A stretch of 64,000 nt of DNA from Evernia prunastri (GCA_003184365.1 NKYR01000083.1:62001-126000); one strand, 5' to 3'; positions 24,600 through 37,062 are shown, counted from the first letter of the stretch. The notes: a model not told the origin generated them from the letters alone. A program made the numbers and translations.

Positions 24600-26640
24600 A
24601 TTGGCGAACAAACGTCGCGACCGATCTGACTATCACTCACAATGGCTTGGTTCTTTGTCAACTTGGGGCGATACTTGTCTTGAAGAAGTCCGTAAAGGTT
24701 CGCTGGACTTTGCCGTTTGCTGGCCGTGCAGCGGCGCTAGATATTGTCGCTCAAATCTGACATTGGATATGTATGGTAAAGACTTACGATGGGATCTTCA
24801 TCGGAGTCGTCTGATATCATGAAGGTTTCGGGGCCGTCGCCTCGGATGGTGGTTGGAACAACACGGGATACTGTTCCAACATTGTCTGGAAGCTGAGCGA
24901 GAATCTCCTCGTCAGCTCACTTCTGCTAACAGAAAATCACCGCTGGAAAGTAGCATGCTTGTCATCGTTCTGGTCATCTTTGCAACGCACAGCCTCAGAA
25001 CCATGTTTGTTGCCATCCCGTTCTCCAGAACCCGATCCTTGGTCGGCGCCGCCCTCTTGCCCAACTAATCTTCGCCGCACCCTTTGTCTTGTTGCAGTGC
25101 TGGCTCAAACCACGCGAATAAGCTCGCAGGGCTCATCCTTCTGAGGGTGCAGGTTAACCACGTTGACGTCGGTCCTGTGCCTCTTGTTGAAGTAGCTCTT
25201 CTCGGATCTCAGAAGGAAGGGCTTCAAAAAATCTCCGCCGATAGAATGAGTCGTAGTAAAATATAGCTTCATCATCGAGTCGCACCTCTGAGAGTACTCT
25301 GTCTGCTGCAAACTGCGTCTCAAAGTTCGTGGTTGTGGTTCCAAGGAGGATTCTTCGCCTTTGGATGTTCCCAACGATGAATGCATATCTTGGAACCCGT
25401 ACCAGCTAACAAATCAAGTACATTAACACATTAAGACCTTTAGAGGCTCAAATATCACAGTGAATATGTGGCGAGATCTACTACAGTGTCCACATCACTG
25501 TAGGTACCCTCGGTCGGAGTATCTTCGAGATGATTGATCCCGATTGGTTTCTGCATCCGGCTACATGCCTTGGCCTTTGTTATAGACGTTGGCATTTGAA
25601 CCCCTCATACTGCTCAAGCATCATGATTCAGTTTGGCGAAGACATACCGCTGGATCTTCGGGAGCTTCACGATATGCCAAATACTTGGCATAGCTTGTCT
25701 TCAACAATTCTTCGCGCCTCTTCATAGCATCTCCTTTGAAGCTCCTCGTTTCCATCGGGTCGTGTTGCATGTTAAAAGAAACGTTGGTGTCGACTAGGGT
25801 TATTCGGATAGCGAATCTTTGTGTCATCGACGGTCCCCCACGAAACACAGAGTCCTTCAATGGACCATCGACGATGACCTTGACATGGGCGGCATACTTT
25901 CCGCCAACTGCAACATGCGAAGGTATCTGGATCTTGGGTACTGTCCACCATATCCGGGAGATTGATATTCTGACGGTCTTGCTGCTGCAGGGCACTCCTT
26001 GTCCTGACCTCTGCTTCTTTGCCTCCATGCTCATGATCTTGCCGTTTTCAAACATGGTGAGTATGAGATTTCTCCGCGCAGAAATGTTTTTGTTTCGGTC
26101 GCTTATCTCTTCAGTTGTTGCTGTGAACTCGTCTGGATGCTCGGCTATCCATACCTGTACCCCAGTGAGGCCGTTCTGATGCAGCCTGCAATCTGCAATT
26201 GCTGCGACCGTTTTCTCCTTCTTTGTGAGTAGCGCTCAGGCTATTTTGGCCTTATCTGTCATCCTTAGAGTCGTCACGTATGAGCTTCGTCAAAAGCTGC
26301 AGCGTCTCAACTCCTGACCGAGCGTTCAATCAACTGCACTTCGTCGATTGGGTTTTCACCGGTCGCTGTGATTGATAGTGAGCATTTGAACTCAAGAAAG
26401 GTCTTAAATGTTTACCTCCAGCTTCGCTTCGCTAGTATCAAGCAGCCACATCAACAGCTACTCCGCCAGGGAAATCCTGACGTAGCTCAGGTCTTCAAGT
26501 TGCTTGCTAAGTGTCTTAGGCAAAGCCTCCTTTACGTGTGTGCTCACTTGCAAAGTCGGGTTGATTTGAAGCAGGTTGTAGAAGAGTGGAAGGTTAAGTT
26601 TTGCCTGATTGCTCGATGTGTAATGGCCATGGGATCGGCT
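24600..26640 (-). pseudogene. Decayed gene of unknown family
   Basis: Protein-like segments follow one another on the minus strand but cannot be joined into one open frame. In order they are: LNLPLFYNLLQINPTLQ to LSYVRISLAE, then an in-frame TAG at 26458-26460, then LLMWLLDTSEAKLE; an intron-like gap at 26366-26415; NPIDEVQLIERS, then a frame shift into SGVETLQLLTKLIRDDSKDD and a stop; KTVAAIADCRLHQNG to YREAPEDPA (about 26225-25670); an exon after an acceptor near 25410 with RYAFIVGNIQRRR and FFEALPSEIREELLQQE; and ADEEILAQLPDNVG near 24900. The two LPxx(I/V) segments resemble ubiquitin-binding motifs, but that is weak. Some breaks could be missed introns; the in-frame TAG and the frame shift argue for decay. 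Confidence 0.5.
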
Positions 26641-26684
26641 CTGTAAGTCACGATCAGCGTTGAGTTGTGTCTCTTTGGCAGTAT

Positions 26685-27100
26685 GTCAATTAATGAGATT
26701 GTTGATCGATGCAACCGAAAGAAGAGAGAGTGAGGTGATAGTTTTGAAGTGAGCGAGGTCACATTATGTCCCCAGGATCGGCATTTGTTTTATCTTTTTT
26801 AATGGAAGTCAAAGAAGGCTAAGTGAGGCAACGTGAGGTCAAGTCTACGTCGATTGATGAGATTGTTGATCGGTGTAATCTGAAGAGAAAAAAGGGTAAT
26901 GGTTTCCAAGTGAACGAAGTTACGTATGGTCGCAGGACCGACGTTTGTTTGATCTTCGTCAATGGAAGTCAAAGCTAGGTAAGTCCAAGCTTGTGTCAAG
27001 TAATGAGTTCGTTAATCCGTACAATCGAAAAAAGATAAAATAATTTTTTAGTTTCGAAGCGATCGATGTCACTTTTTGTACCCAGGATTGACATTTCGCC
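26685..27100. repeat. Three-copy diverged tandem repeat
   Basis: Copies begin near 26685 (164 bp), 26849 (146 bp) and 26995 (about 106 bp, partial). Shared landmarks are GTCRATTRATGAGATTGTTG at the start, a CCCAGGATYG-type block and, in copies 1 and 2, AATGGAAGTCAAAG at the end. It lies just upstream (transcription sense) of the decayed gene. No match to a known element is recognised. Confidence 0.6.
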
Positions 27101-27900
27101 AACTAATTTCTGCCGACTAGTTACATCTGCACGCTTTGATACTAACAACGTCAGCTCTTTCCAGCGCTCACAGACTCGCACTTCGTCTACCCTAGATTTC
27201 CGAGGCTACTAAGTCGCTTTCCCCTATGTCGGCGGTCTCTCGTACATCTCGTGGCATCTATCCTAGCCGGAGTAGCGAGTTTGCCCAACCCAGTTTGACA
27301 TGTAAATTGACGTATTGATCCTCCGTACCCTTGACCCATTACTTCTCGGGAACCCCTCTGATTCAGATATCTACCCCGAGAGACTGCACGTATAGACTCC
27401 ACAGCAGCAGTAGTTGATTGTTTTGTCCGGGCTACACAGCCACAGAGTACAAGGAACCACCCCGTACCGCCTTCTCCTTTAGTGATCGCGGAAAGTAGTG
27501 ACCGCCCGAATAGGCTTGCCCGCGTACGTCAGAGAGGTTCTCGATGACAGACGTATGGTACTTGTTGCCGCCAAGGACTGAAGGGGTAGGCTTTAAAAGA
27601 GCAAGCGAGGTAGGTAGGGGAGAAGGTGTGGGACAAGTAGGCACTCATATAGAAAAATATAGCGCGAGGGATGCGCGAGGAGTGACACCTCGATTCCCTA
27701 CCGAGTAGAGCGAATTATTATCCAACAGCTAAGTACAACATCCACGTATAGACATGTACCGACCAGAATCCATATCCTCAGAGACCTATATCCCCGCCCA
27801 GACGAATCAATTAAGAGGCCAATTACCCCGCCCTGCAAGCAAATACGCCATTCCGTCCCCTTTACGCCCACCCCAATCTCCCCCCTCCTCAACAAGGGCC
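27101..27900. other. Intergenic region
   Basis: Only short unsupported frames (for example 27432-27644 minus). The long plus frame at 27754-28293 is the antisense shadow of the next gene. Confidence 0.45.
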
Positions 27901-28761
27901 TCACACGGAAGGCATCTTCCTCACATTCAAAGGCTCCACCCGCCTCTCCAGCGCCTCAAAAGTCATCGCCCGTCCCTTGCCATTCTGGTTCGCGAAGCGC
28001 CCCCGTTCCCAGTCCGTGTTGTCCACACTCGCACTCCTCAGCCCCATCCCTCGGGCACGCATCGCGTAACTGGGTCCGGCGGCCGCCCTACCACCGCCCG
28101 CATCGGTGCTGTCGTCGTCGCTGCCCAGGAGCGCGTGGTCCCTGGCACGGACGCCCTGCTGCGCCAGCATGGCCAGATAGCCCGGGTTGACCACCTGCCT
28201 CCCCGGCTCGTCCGTCTCGGTGCTCATGTCGGTGGTGTCGCTGGCGAGAAGGGGCATGGCCTGCAGTCTCGCGAACATGGCCGGTTGTGGTGATTGACTC
28301 CGGAGCAGAACCTGTCGCTTTGCTTCGTCCGACAGAGGCGTAGAGGAGACAGGGGTTTTGGTCGGTGACACCCTAGTGGTAGGACCGGGGTCTTCGGCGA
28401 CGGGGTCCTTCCTCGGCGACGGCGTGCGGATCTGGGGGAGATCGGGGAGTCTGGTCGCTGCTGAAAGCGAGGACGATCCAGTCGGTGGCCATGATGGTGC
28501 CCGTGCCTTTTGTGGGTACGACGGTAGAGCGGTCAGATCGCGAGGCGGGAAGCGGGGAGCGGTGTTGGCCGAGGAAGCAGGGCGGTGGAAGGAGCCTGTT
28601 CTCTGAGTTGTTTGGGCACGTCTGCGCTGGCGGAGGAGTAGGTAGCCCAATACTGCAATGATGGCGGAAAGGGTCAGAACAATGACGACTGTTGTGGCGA
28701 CGAAGGTTGTTGAGGGGATGGAGGTGGAGGTGGCACGTGGCTGGAGAGATGTCATTATCAA
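27901..28761 (-). CDS. Single-pass membrane protein, hypothetical
   Basis: An intronless frame of 286 aa. A short Ser/Thr-rich N-terminus (~20 residues) is followed by one strong membrane segment (VATTVVIVLTLSAIIAVLGY, residues ~21-44), a basic RQRRR stop-transfer patch and a long Ser/Pro/Thr-rich cytosolic tail with conserved-looking TFEALERRVEPLNVRKMP at the end. It has the layout of many fungal surface or sensor-like proteins, but no named domain is visible. Base composition is GC-richer than neighbouring genes. Confidence 0.6.
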   Translation of the reverse strand: MIMTSLQPRATSTSIPSTTFVATTVVIVLTLSAIIAVLGYLLLRQRRRAQTTQRTGSFHRPASSANTAPRFPPRDLTALPSYPQKARAPSWPPTGSSSLSAATRLPDLPQIRTPSPRKDPVAEDPGPTTRVSPTKTPVSSTPLSDEAKRQVLLRSQSPQPAMFARLQAMPLLASDTTDMSTETDEPGRQVVNPGYLAMLAQQGVRARDHALLGSDDDSTDAGGGRAAAGPSYAMRARGMGLRSASVDNTDWERGRFANQNGKGRAMTFEALERRVEPLNVRKMPSV

Positions 28762-29268
28762 CCTCTTTGTTTGGGGGAGAAGGTAAAGGGGAAGAGAAGG
28801 GTGTCGAGGGACGGCTTCCTGCTGCTGCTGCTGCAGAAAGTATGATCGGGTGGAATCGATGGGTGAAAGTACCTTGTCATGCCTTTCAAGGTTGCAGATG
28901 ATTTGCCCCTATAAGTGGTGCTCCGGAGCAAGCTAAGAAGTTGTACGACGTGGCGAACATGGCAAAATAGATTCCACCAATGCCAAGGTCAGAGCCATGA
29001 GTCTTGCTGAGTTCAGCAGTTTTTGGTCGGGCGAGAAGCCTGAATACGGACAATCCGACTCGAAAGTGAATGAAGCGGAAATTATCCTGAGGCAAAAATG
29101 CCGATATAGAGAAGCCGCTTGGTTTCGGCACCTGCCTGCCATTCATTGGTGCATCGAGAGTCACTGTCAAAAAGGTGAACAAATTAAATACAATAGTATC
29201 ACAGCGAAAATGCTCCAAAAAAAAAAGACACATCCAGATGCTCGCAAGGGCAATGAACAAATTGGGTA
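28762..29268. other. Intergenic region
   Basis: Short frames only on both strands; nothing recognised. Confidence 0.5.
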
Positions 29269-31600
29269 TCATTTCGCACTATTTTGCTCAACATTAGCAC
29301 CACCGCCCGACCTGTCTTGCAAGGTCTTGTCACTGCCACTAATGTCACTGTCGCCGTTTGAATGAATCCTCTTCCTTGCATTCTCGCCTCGATCTTCATC
29401 ATCCTTCTTGCTCTTCGCCTCCGAAAGCTTCTTCATTTCCTTCTCCAATGTCATCGACAATTTCTCAAGCACCCACTCCGCCTCCTCAGTCTCCCCCATT
29501 AACGGCGACCGGTTGCCGATCCAGCTCCACTGGCGAACCCCGCCTTCGTCGTCATCTGTCTGGGCCTGCTGCATATCTGGCTTTGCGTCCGTGTCATTTT
29601 TCACTTTGACAGGTGCTGTGCGGTGAGAGGCACTGTGAGATTCATCCTCGCCCATGAGCTTGAGGAACCATGCCCATTCCTCGTAGCTATACTTTCGCGG
29701 CGGAGACTCATTGAGATGCTTCATTACGTTGCGGAATTCTTTGACAAGAAGATAGTGGTATTTGTGGATGTCCTCCCCAAGCTTATCACCTCTAGATTCA
29801 GCTTCTCGAGCTTCCTTGAGTTCTTCATCTTCGACTTGGCTAGCAAGGAAATCCGTGGCGGCAGCACGTGCGCCACCAGCGTTTCCTTTCTCGGAATCAA
29901 TCTTGCGACTGGCGCCAAGCAGACCCGGAGGCTCTTCAACATCCGTGGCATCTTCGAACAATCTGCCGCCTGTGATTCTGGCTGCAAGCTGCTTCATTCG
30001 GTCTCGCACCGGTGCCTCCCCCGGTAGGACTGTGAACTCTGCCAAGTACAATGTGAGATCGCTAATAGCCTTCACAACCGTATCACCCATGTTACTGATG
30101 ACGATTGTAAGGGTTGGAACTGCAAGCAACGACCAAAGTACAAAAAAAGCCTTGCCCGAGTCACTGAATGGCTTGTAGTCGCCATACCCAATGGGCAAAA
30201 GAGTGGTGTATGCAAAATAAAGGGACTGAAAGTAACTCCATTGCTGCTCATGCTCTGCCTTGTAGAAGACAACCGCGCCGACAAGCCACAGGAAAAGCCA
30301 TGCACTTCCTGATATGAAAAGTGCTTGCCACTTTTGCCTAGTCGAGGCTTGCTGCTGTATCTCTCGCATAAGTTTGAACTCTGCCCGTCGTCTCTCTCGC
30401 TCCGACATGCCGACTTCCGCAGCGTGTTGCTTGCTTTGAATTGGGTGGAGTTTTTCAGTCTCGTCCTTTTTGATCATTCTCTTTAACAGTAATTCCCGCT
30501 TCTTTTCCACCAACCGACTTCCAAGCTTCTTCTTTCCTCGCTCCAACACAAGCGAGCGAATAGAGCCAATGACAAGACCCAAGATGACAATTCCACCAAT
30601 GGCATATGGAAATAATAACCCTCGGCCAAGATGCGTTGAAGGCGCATAATCTCCAATACCTACGGTGAGCAACGTATAATTGGTGAAGTACAATGCATCA
30701 AGGAACATCCAGCCTTCAATCTTCGCATAAACACCAGCGCCTCCAACCATGTATATCATGAAGCTAATCGTTTGCAGCATGAGTGTCCGCTGGCTCGTGT
30801 TGAGCTTGAACTCCTTTGAATAGTGGCCCCTCCAAGCTCCGATAACGGTGAAGACCATCAAAGAAGCAATGATGAAGTAAAGTGCCGCCGCGAATATAGC
30901 ATAGTAGAAAGCCTGCGTCAAGGCTCGTCTCTGACCGGGGACCTTGACGATGTGAATGATGCTTGCGAGGTCGGCGATGAGCAAGATCGATGACATGTAC
31001 CAGCCAAGGATCGTGATGGGTTGAGCGACGGAGAATGATAATCGGCGAGCCATGTTTAGCAGTAATGAGAAGTTGGCAATGATTGCAAGACCGAGGGAGA
31101 CGCCATTGACAGCTAGAAGCCTAGACGATGTATTAGCATTCAAGACACCTTTGCATCGTGAGATCTGCTTCTCCCGGATGCGTCGAGGGGGAAGGCAAGA
31201 TCGGGAGGATACCATTTCGGATCCCGAACGTCGTTTCCATGTGATTCGTTGGCTCCTAGTCCTGGGGGAATCTCGACTCTCCAATGCTCGATGAGGGCGC
31301 AGATGTTGAAGGCTGTGGCCATGGGGCCAAAGGTGCCCTACAACTACTTCTTAGTTCTCTATACGGGGATCTTCGTCGTTCGACAGGTACCGCGAGCAAG
31401 GGGAACGCTGTCGAAGCGAACCACCATCGACTGTAACAGGCAAGTCAGCAAGAAGTCCGAGCTGGGAGATATTGCGGGTCTGACCTTGGATTCAGGAAAG
31501 TCTGCTCCACTTCTTCTTCAATATCCTCCTCCTCTTTCCTTGCGTCCTCGATTCTATTCTGTGTCTCATTGAGGGGCTCATCGAGGCCCGGGTCGTTCAT
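29269..31600 (-). CDS. tok1: Outward-rectifying K+ channel, TOK1 family
   Basis: Exons in transcript order, 31600-31485, 31430-31391, 31337-31213 and 31120-29269, give 710 aa (yeast TOK1 is about 690). TOK channels are fungal plasma-membrane channels with eight membrane segments and two pore loops that carry K+ outward on depolarisation. The sequence shows the N-terminal RWWFASTAFPLLAGTFGPMA block, the LLNMARRLSFSVAQPIT segment, pore filter 1 LLTVGIGDYAP near residue 247 and filter 2 LLPIGYGDYKP near residue 404. Both GxGD cores are intact; the second has Pro where Thr is usual before Ile. A ~250-residue charged cytosolic tail follows. Introns are 54, 53 and 92 nt. The third splice restores DPKW-LLAVNGVS, the normal family sequence. 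Confidence 0.92.
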
Positions 31601-32351
31601 GGTGGTAGCGTCTGTGATTTGCTGTCGGTAGGGGTTTTAGGAAATTAAAGAGTGTGCTGCCACTGTATGCAAATGAGTGTGTATAGGAGGCTACACGACG
31701 GGGTAGAAGGAAAGTAGAGTAGGAAAGGAGAAGACATGGTGTAGGGATGAAATAGAGGAGTAGGTAAAGGGGGAGGAATCGTGGTAGCGAAGGAAGGAGT
31801 CCATCCCTTCTTTGCAGGTGATGTCTTTCGGTAAACATCTTCAGCCAAGACCCGTTAGCCAAGGGCCAAGGGCCTCGAAGGGCCAAGGCCAGATGCCTTA
31901 TCCCTGCCAATCCCAAGAGTCAGCTGTATAACATAAAAATACGAAGACTAAATAAAATTACAAGGAGCCAAGCATTCAATTAGAGTTTCCCCACTACCCC
32001 ACCTTATTTGCTAAGGTACTTTAGGTGCTCGAGACTAATCTATTCGGGGAAATCGTATGCTTCCTTCCGCATCGCATGATGCATCACTCCTTTAGCTAAC
32101 TTCTTGACCAGCATGACCTCGACCTCTTTGAAATTTAAATTTGGGTACAGATCTATAACACGTGACAAGCTAGCCATTTTTCACCAGGATATAATCCATC
32201 TCAAGGGATCATGAGAAGACATTTCACAAAATACTCTAGTGACACTTTGCATACAGTACCTGATCCCCAACTCTTTCAACGCTCTACTACCGTCCGTGTA
32301 CGCAGATTTCCTGCCTCTTCTCACTCATGAGACCCACCTCGACCTGCATAC
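31601..32351. other. TOK1 promoter region / annexin 3' flank
   Basis: No supported gene. The minus frames at 31578-31916 overlap the channel start region and are Pro/Leu-rich noise. Confidence 0.45.
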
Positions 32352-34787
32352 TCAAGAGTCGACCTTACAAAGCGCAACACAAAAGTCCCCAAAGTCCCCC
32401 TTGGTTCCCTCTCCAATGGCAGACTCCAGCCGTTTGCCGTACTTCTGCTTATAAGACACTTTGACTCTCTCCAAATGCCGTGGCTCCCAATGGAACCGCA
32501 CCAGTCGGCTGACTAGTAGCTCAATGCGGTCTTTCGACGTTTCCGCCAATGCTTGGTGCAGGAGAAGGGCGTCACGAACAGGTTTATTCAGTACACCGTT
32601 GATTATATGAGCGAGAGTTTCGCCCTGTCAGTGATTAAGTTAGAGGGGTTCAGAAGACGCGGGACTGACCAACATACCACTAAGTTGCGAGATTTCTGTA
32701 TCATCTCTCTCGCAAAGTTCTTACGGTACTGGCTCTCAAAGACCCGCAAGACCTCGGCAAGGTGCTTGTCGCTTCTTACGACGATGATGTTGATCATCGC
32801 TGTTTCTCCACCCTCCTTAGCGGTCAAGGCACGGTGAAGGTCCTGCGCATCTCTGCGTACAAGTTCGATGGAAAGCTTGTCACTCTCTGACATGCGATTT
32901 TCTTCTAAAGCGAGTAAAACAGCATATCGGAACTTATCCTTCTTCAGCTCAGTCTGCATGCACTTTTCCAGGCTGTTGCTGTACCGCTGATCGTTGAATG
33001 CCTAGGCACATTTGGGGGTCAGCATTGCTTAATCACGGCAGCATGAGTTAATGAGACAGTGATAAGGAAGGAGTAGGGACAGGGACTCGCTCCAAGGCTT
33101 GGTCTCCTGGCTCATATTCGATACAAAATATAGATCGAATATCGAAATATGCCCACCTCTTTGATCTTCATGATTTCACTATTCGTGCGGCCCATAAGAC
33201 TCTCAATCAGGAGCTCCCGCCGCGAGGTGTTAGATTGATACCAAAAATTTGCCCAGTGCGCCTCGCTCTCCCATCTTCCGAGAGCCGTCGCATAAGCAAC
33301 CTTTCCAAGATTGCCTGTAAGTTTCATCTTGATGTGCTTAGCAATGTTAACACCCTTTCCTTGTGCTTTCATGTGCTTTTTGTATTCAGTCCTCAACATC
33401 ATAACGTGATCATCAGAGAGGTGAGGGAGAATCTTGATAATAGGCTTGACCTCAGGCGTCGAATGCTTTAAAGCTGCTGCCAGTGTAAGAGCATCGGGTT
33501 CAGGGTCATAGAAAGAGACGGTCTTTTTGCGCAGTGTCGACTTTTTGGAAACATGACCTCCCGAATCGTCAGAGTCTCCAGACGAAAGTTGTTCCAAGTC
33601 TGAGAGACCTTCGTCCATAGTCGATGGTAGCATCAGGGGAGAAGGCATTGGCGATATTGATTGGTAGGTACCTCGATAGGATTCAAGGAGCGGGCTACCA
33701 GGCGGTAAGCCACCTTGCAAATGACCGGAATGCTGACCCGGTGCTGCAAGAGACAACCCTCCCGCAGCAGCTCCTCCTGAGACAGATAGACGGTGCATCT
33801 TTGGCGGAGATGGCGGAGCATGCGAACCATGATACGGATTTACCTGGACAAATTGAGGCTGAGCGCTCATTGTGTAGGAAGGCTTTCTGCCGTTGGATGC
33901 ATAAGCACTCGGATCTGCGTACTGGTATTGGGCATACTCTGGTCCATGCGGGCTGATGGACCCAGAATGCATTCTTTGACCTTCGGGTCGAGACATGACT
34001 TGTGGCTGGGCATACCTATAACAGCATCAGTCAACCGAGAATTCAATTGTTTGGCTAAAGGACTTGGTAATGCGTACTGCGGATGGGGAGAATGGCCCTC
34101 AATGAACCCTCCAGGCATCGACTGCTGGCGATATTTCTCTCCACCTTCGACACTGCTGCTGCTCATATGTCGCTTATATTCTACCGGTCTGTCATGATGT
34201 TCCGGTGATGCATAGCTGCCATGGCGCTCTCGCTCGTGTCTTGATGTGGAGGTCTCAACGTATTCGCCTTTGCGTGTCGAAGCAACTTGTTTGGAACCTT
34301 TATGTTTGCTCTTCCTATCGTCTTCGCTCGAACTTGAGCTAGACTCACTCTTATCATAGTGTTTCTTGGAAGCCCTCTTCTTAGACTTGCTGTCGGAGTC
34401 GCTGTCACTGTAGCGTTTTTTAGAAAGTTTTTTCTTACTCTTGCCATCCGAATCACTCTCGTCGTGATGTTTCCTTGAAGATTTTCTCTTGGACCTTGGG
34501 TCTGAGTCACTGTCATCGCTATCGTAGCGCTTCTTAGAGGACTTCTTCTTTGACCTTGGGTCTGAATCGCTTTCCGAAGAGTCGTCGTAGTGTTTCTTGG
34601 AGCTCTTTTTCCTCGGCCGCGTGTCCGAATCGCTTTCGTCGCTGTAATACTTCTTCGAGGACCTCTTCGTCTGTATGATGGCCGCTGGTGATGGGGCTCT
34701 CACGTCTCGCGATCTCGATCGTTCATCTTTGCGGCCTGGGGACTTAGAACGACCTCTGGAACGGCCATCATCAACTCGGAGAGACAT
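32352..34787 (-). CDS. Annexin with a long repetitive charged N-terminus (fungal ANXC4-like)
   Basis: Exons in transcript order, 34787-34078, 34015-33157, 33001-32678 and 32624-32352, give 721 aa. The C-terminal ~350 residues are annexin-like four-repeat sequence (DALTLAAALKHS; SRRELLIESLMGRTNSEIM; GETLAHIINGVLN; RHLERVKVSYKQKYGKRL). Annexins bind acidic phospholipids, usually through Ca2+. The type II GxGT-type calcium loops are weak here, as known for the fungal extended annexins. The first ~200 residues hold about six copies of a ~22-residue unit alternating KKSSKK-type basic and DSDSD-type acidic stretches, beginning after an RS/SP-rich start. The linker is Pro/Gly/Tyr-rich. The intron at 33002-33156 belongs to the repeated-intron family. 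Confidence 0.85.
33002..33156 (-). repeat. Introner-like intron (annexin)
   Basis: 155-nt intron, GTGGGC to TAG, with 3' signature TTAAGCAATGCTGACCCCCA, nearly identical to the consensus. The other two annexin introns are 53 and 62 nt. Splicing restores IKE-AFNDQRY. Confidence 0.7.
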
Positions 34788-35902
34788 TGCTCACAAATTG
34801 AGGAGCTGTGTCGTATTCAATCTCTCTCTCCCTTCGAAGAGTGACCGTTGCGAGGCTTTTAAAGCCATTTCTCAGCTCAGCTGAAGCGGGGCAATTTACG
34901 GTTGCGCGCCAAGGAAATCAGCCCTTAGCTTCAAGCCGCGAGACCCCGTTCTCCATCACCACATGGAAACGGTGCAGGAGACAAGAATGGCTGGCTCTGT
35001 TACCAAAGTGAGCAGAGAAACCGCTTGTTGTTTCTCACGCGCAGCGTGATGAACATGCTTTTGAGGGACTAGCCAATGTTACAAAAACTTGGACCGAGGG
35101 GACAGCCCTCGGCTCCATGCCAAGGGCAAACTCCCCGGCGACCAGTGCCTGAAGATTCTGCTCTGCTAATTTACAGAACATCAAACCTTGTGCGGAACTC
35201 TTGAGCTGAATGGTTGCAGCAACTATCATATAATAGTCGGAAGGTCGTCTAGCTCGCAACAATGTCTCAATCATGACGATTGAAGCGTCGCCGCATTAAG
35301 GGACAGCGAACTAATGCAGCGTCAACGAAATGCATGGCAGCGACCTCGGAATCATTGTCAATTCGTCCCAAGCAGCAACGACCCTCCGCAATTTGAGAAA
35401 TGCTATTTCAAGATGGAGCAGCATGGTTCGTTGAGTCTACACTAGAAGGGGCAGGTGCAAGACATTATTCGGCCCCACCCGGGCGTTCCTGGATTAAGGG
35501 GGCACCAGGGCAGTAGGGGCACCAATCTTTGAGTAGACGCAGCCCACGTTCCCTGCGTCGTCAAAGGCTCCAAGCCATCTATTTGCCTCCACAACTTCGG
35601 ATGAATAGCATCATTGTGCATATACCGGTCATGCGCAAGAGGACACCTACCGGTTTCAAGCCTTGCAATGGTTTCTCAATATCGACCATTGTGTCCGTCA
35701 AGGCATACTCCTGACCTCGGTCGTTAGCAATTCAATTCCTTGTCTGCACCAATGAGCGTTTTCTCTTTCACAGCGTGTTCTTCAAGGGACATGTGCGCTT
35801 CGAGCCCCAGGTAAGGGTCAGCTGGTATAAAGAGACGCTGCTCCATCATATGCAAGCCACCATCCATTCACAGGTCCCCTTATATATCGAACACTCTGAA
35901 CC
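34788..35902. other. Divergent promoter region, annexin / VPS62-like gene
   Basis: No supported coding region; the minus frame at 35035-35274 has no recognisable family. Confidence 0.45.
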
Positions 35903-37062
35903 ATGTCTCCTCTCTTCAATTTCCTCAACATCTTTTCCATGGCTTTTCTATCACAAGCCATCTTGGCTTACCCGTCCCCAGCGCCGGTCTTTGAGCGTCA
36001 AACCGCTGCAGTTCCAGATTACGTTTCAACCTATGGTATGCTACATGGCTTCGGTAAGGTTATAATGGTGACACTCATTCATCATAGCTCCTGTTGTATG
36101 GCTCTACCCTGGCGAGAATTATTTTCCATCGGACATTGGGACTCAGTTGGTCCATACGAAGCCAGAGATCAACTTTACTGTCATCGCAGGCTACGAAAAC
36201 CCATTGACGCTTAACAACCTGAATTCCCTAAATAGCGACGGTACCGGTGGTACGAACGTCTATCTCACGTCTGTGGATGACATTACCACGAATCCTGCCT
36301 GGCTCAATGGTGTCAAGCCTGACAGCTCTGGGAAGACAGATGGAGCTACTAGCGTTGCAGTTATCGTCAATGATCATGGCGATGGTCTTGTCGACGCGTT
36401 CTACATGTACTTCTATGCTTTCAATTGGGGAGGGGTGCTGTTAGACATTCAAGAGGTTGATCTTCACGTTGGAGTATGTCGATTCCAGAGTCAAAAATGC
36501 ATGAGTTGTTATTAACATTCGCTTGAAGGATTGGGAACACAACATGATTCGCTTCCAAAACGGAACACCCACACAAGTATGGTACAGCCAACATGGTTTC
36601 GGCGAAGCGTTCACCTACGACTGCTTAGAGAAGCAAGGCGTACGGCCAGTCGCATACTCTGGTAATGGCTCTCACGCGAACTATGCCATTAACGGAACAC
36701 ACGATCACACCATCCCAAACGTAAATCTTCCCGACGCGGGTGTGCTCACGGACTATACTGACCAAGGAACACTTTGGGACCCCTTGTTGGGCGCGTACTT
36801 CTACAGCTACGATGCAAGCGCCAACACGTACACGGCGTATGATTCATCGTACCCCACGGCCTGGCTGCAGTACCTGGGTAAATGGGGCGACGAACAGTAT
36901 CCCAACTCAGATCCCCGACAGCACGAGCTCTTCGGCATCTCTGCAACCGCAGAGTTCACCGGTGGTCCTACGGGTCCAGAAGACAAACAGCTCAACCGAA
37001 CAGAAGTGTGTCCCGTGGCCAGCGGTTATGTCTGTGATGTGCGTACGGAGCTTACTGCATGA
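35903..37062 (+). CDS. Secreted VPS62-family protein
   Basis: Exons 35903-36035, 36088-36473 and 36529-37062 give 350 aa. An N-terminal hydrophobic segment (LFNFLNIFSMAFLSQAILAY) looks like a signal peptide. The body matches the fungal Vps62 family: APVVWLYPGENYFPSDIG, VYLTSVDDITTNPAWL, VAVIVNDHGDGLVDAFYMYF, YAFNWGG, HVGDWEHNMIRF, YSGNGSHANYAINGTHDH and WGDEQYPNSDPRQ. Yeast VPS62 was named from vacuolar sorting screens, but biochemical function is unknown. The signal peptide and N-glycosylation-type motifs (NGSH, NGTH) suggest secretion or a vacuolar location. Introns are 52 and 55 nt. Confidence 0.85.

Noticed and set aside
27754..28293. A 179-codon plus-strand frame rich in Pro/Arg/His
   Set aside because: Antisense shadow of the single-pass membrane protein gene at 27901-28761; composition reflects local GC skew.
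36460..36560. HVGDWEHN in the secreted protein suggested a necrosis-inducing NLP protein
   Set aside because: The NLP heptapeptide GHRHDWE is absent, and the surrounding sequence matches the VPS62 family throughout.
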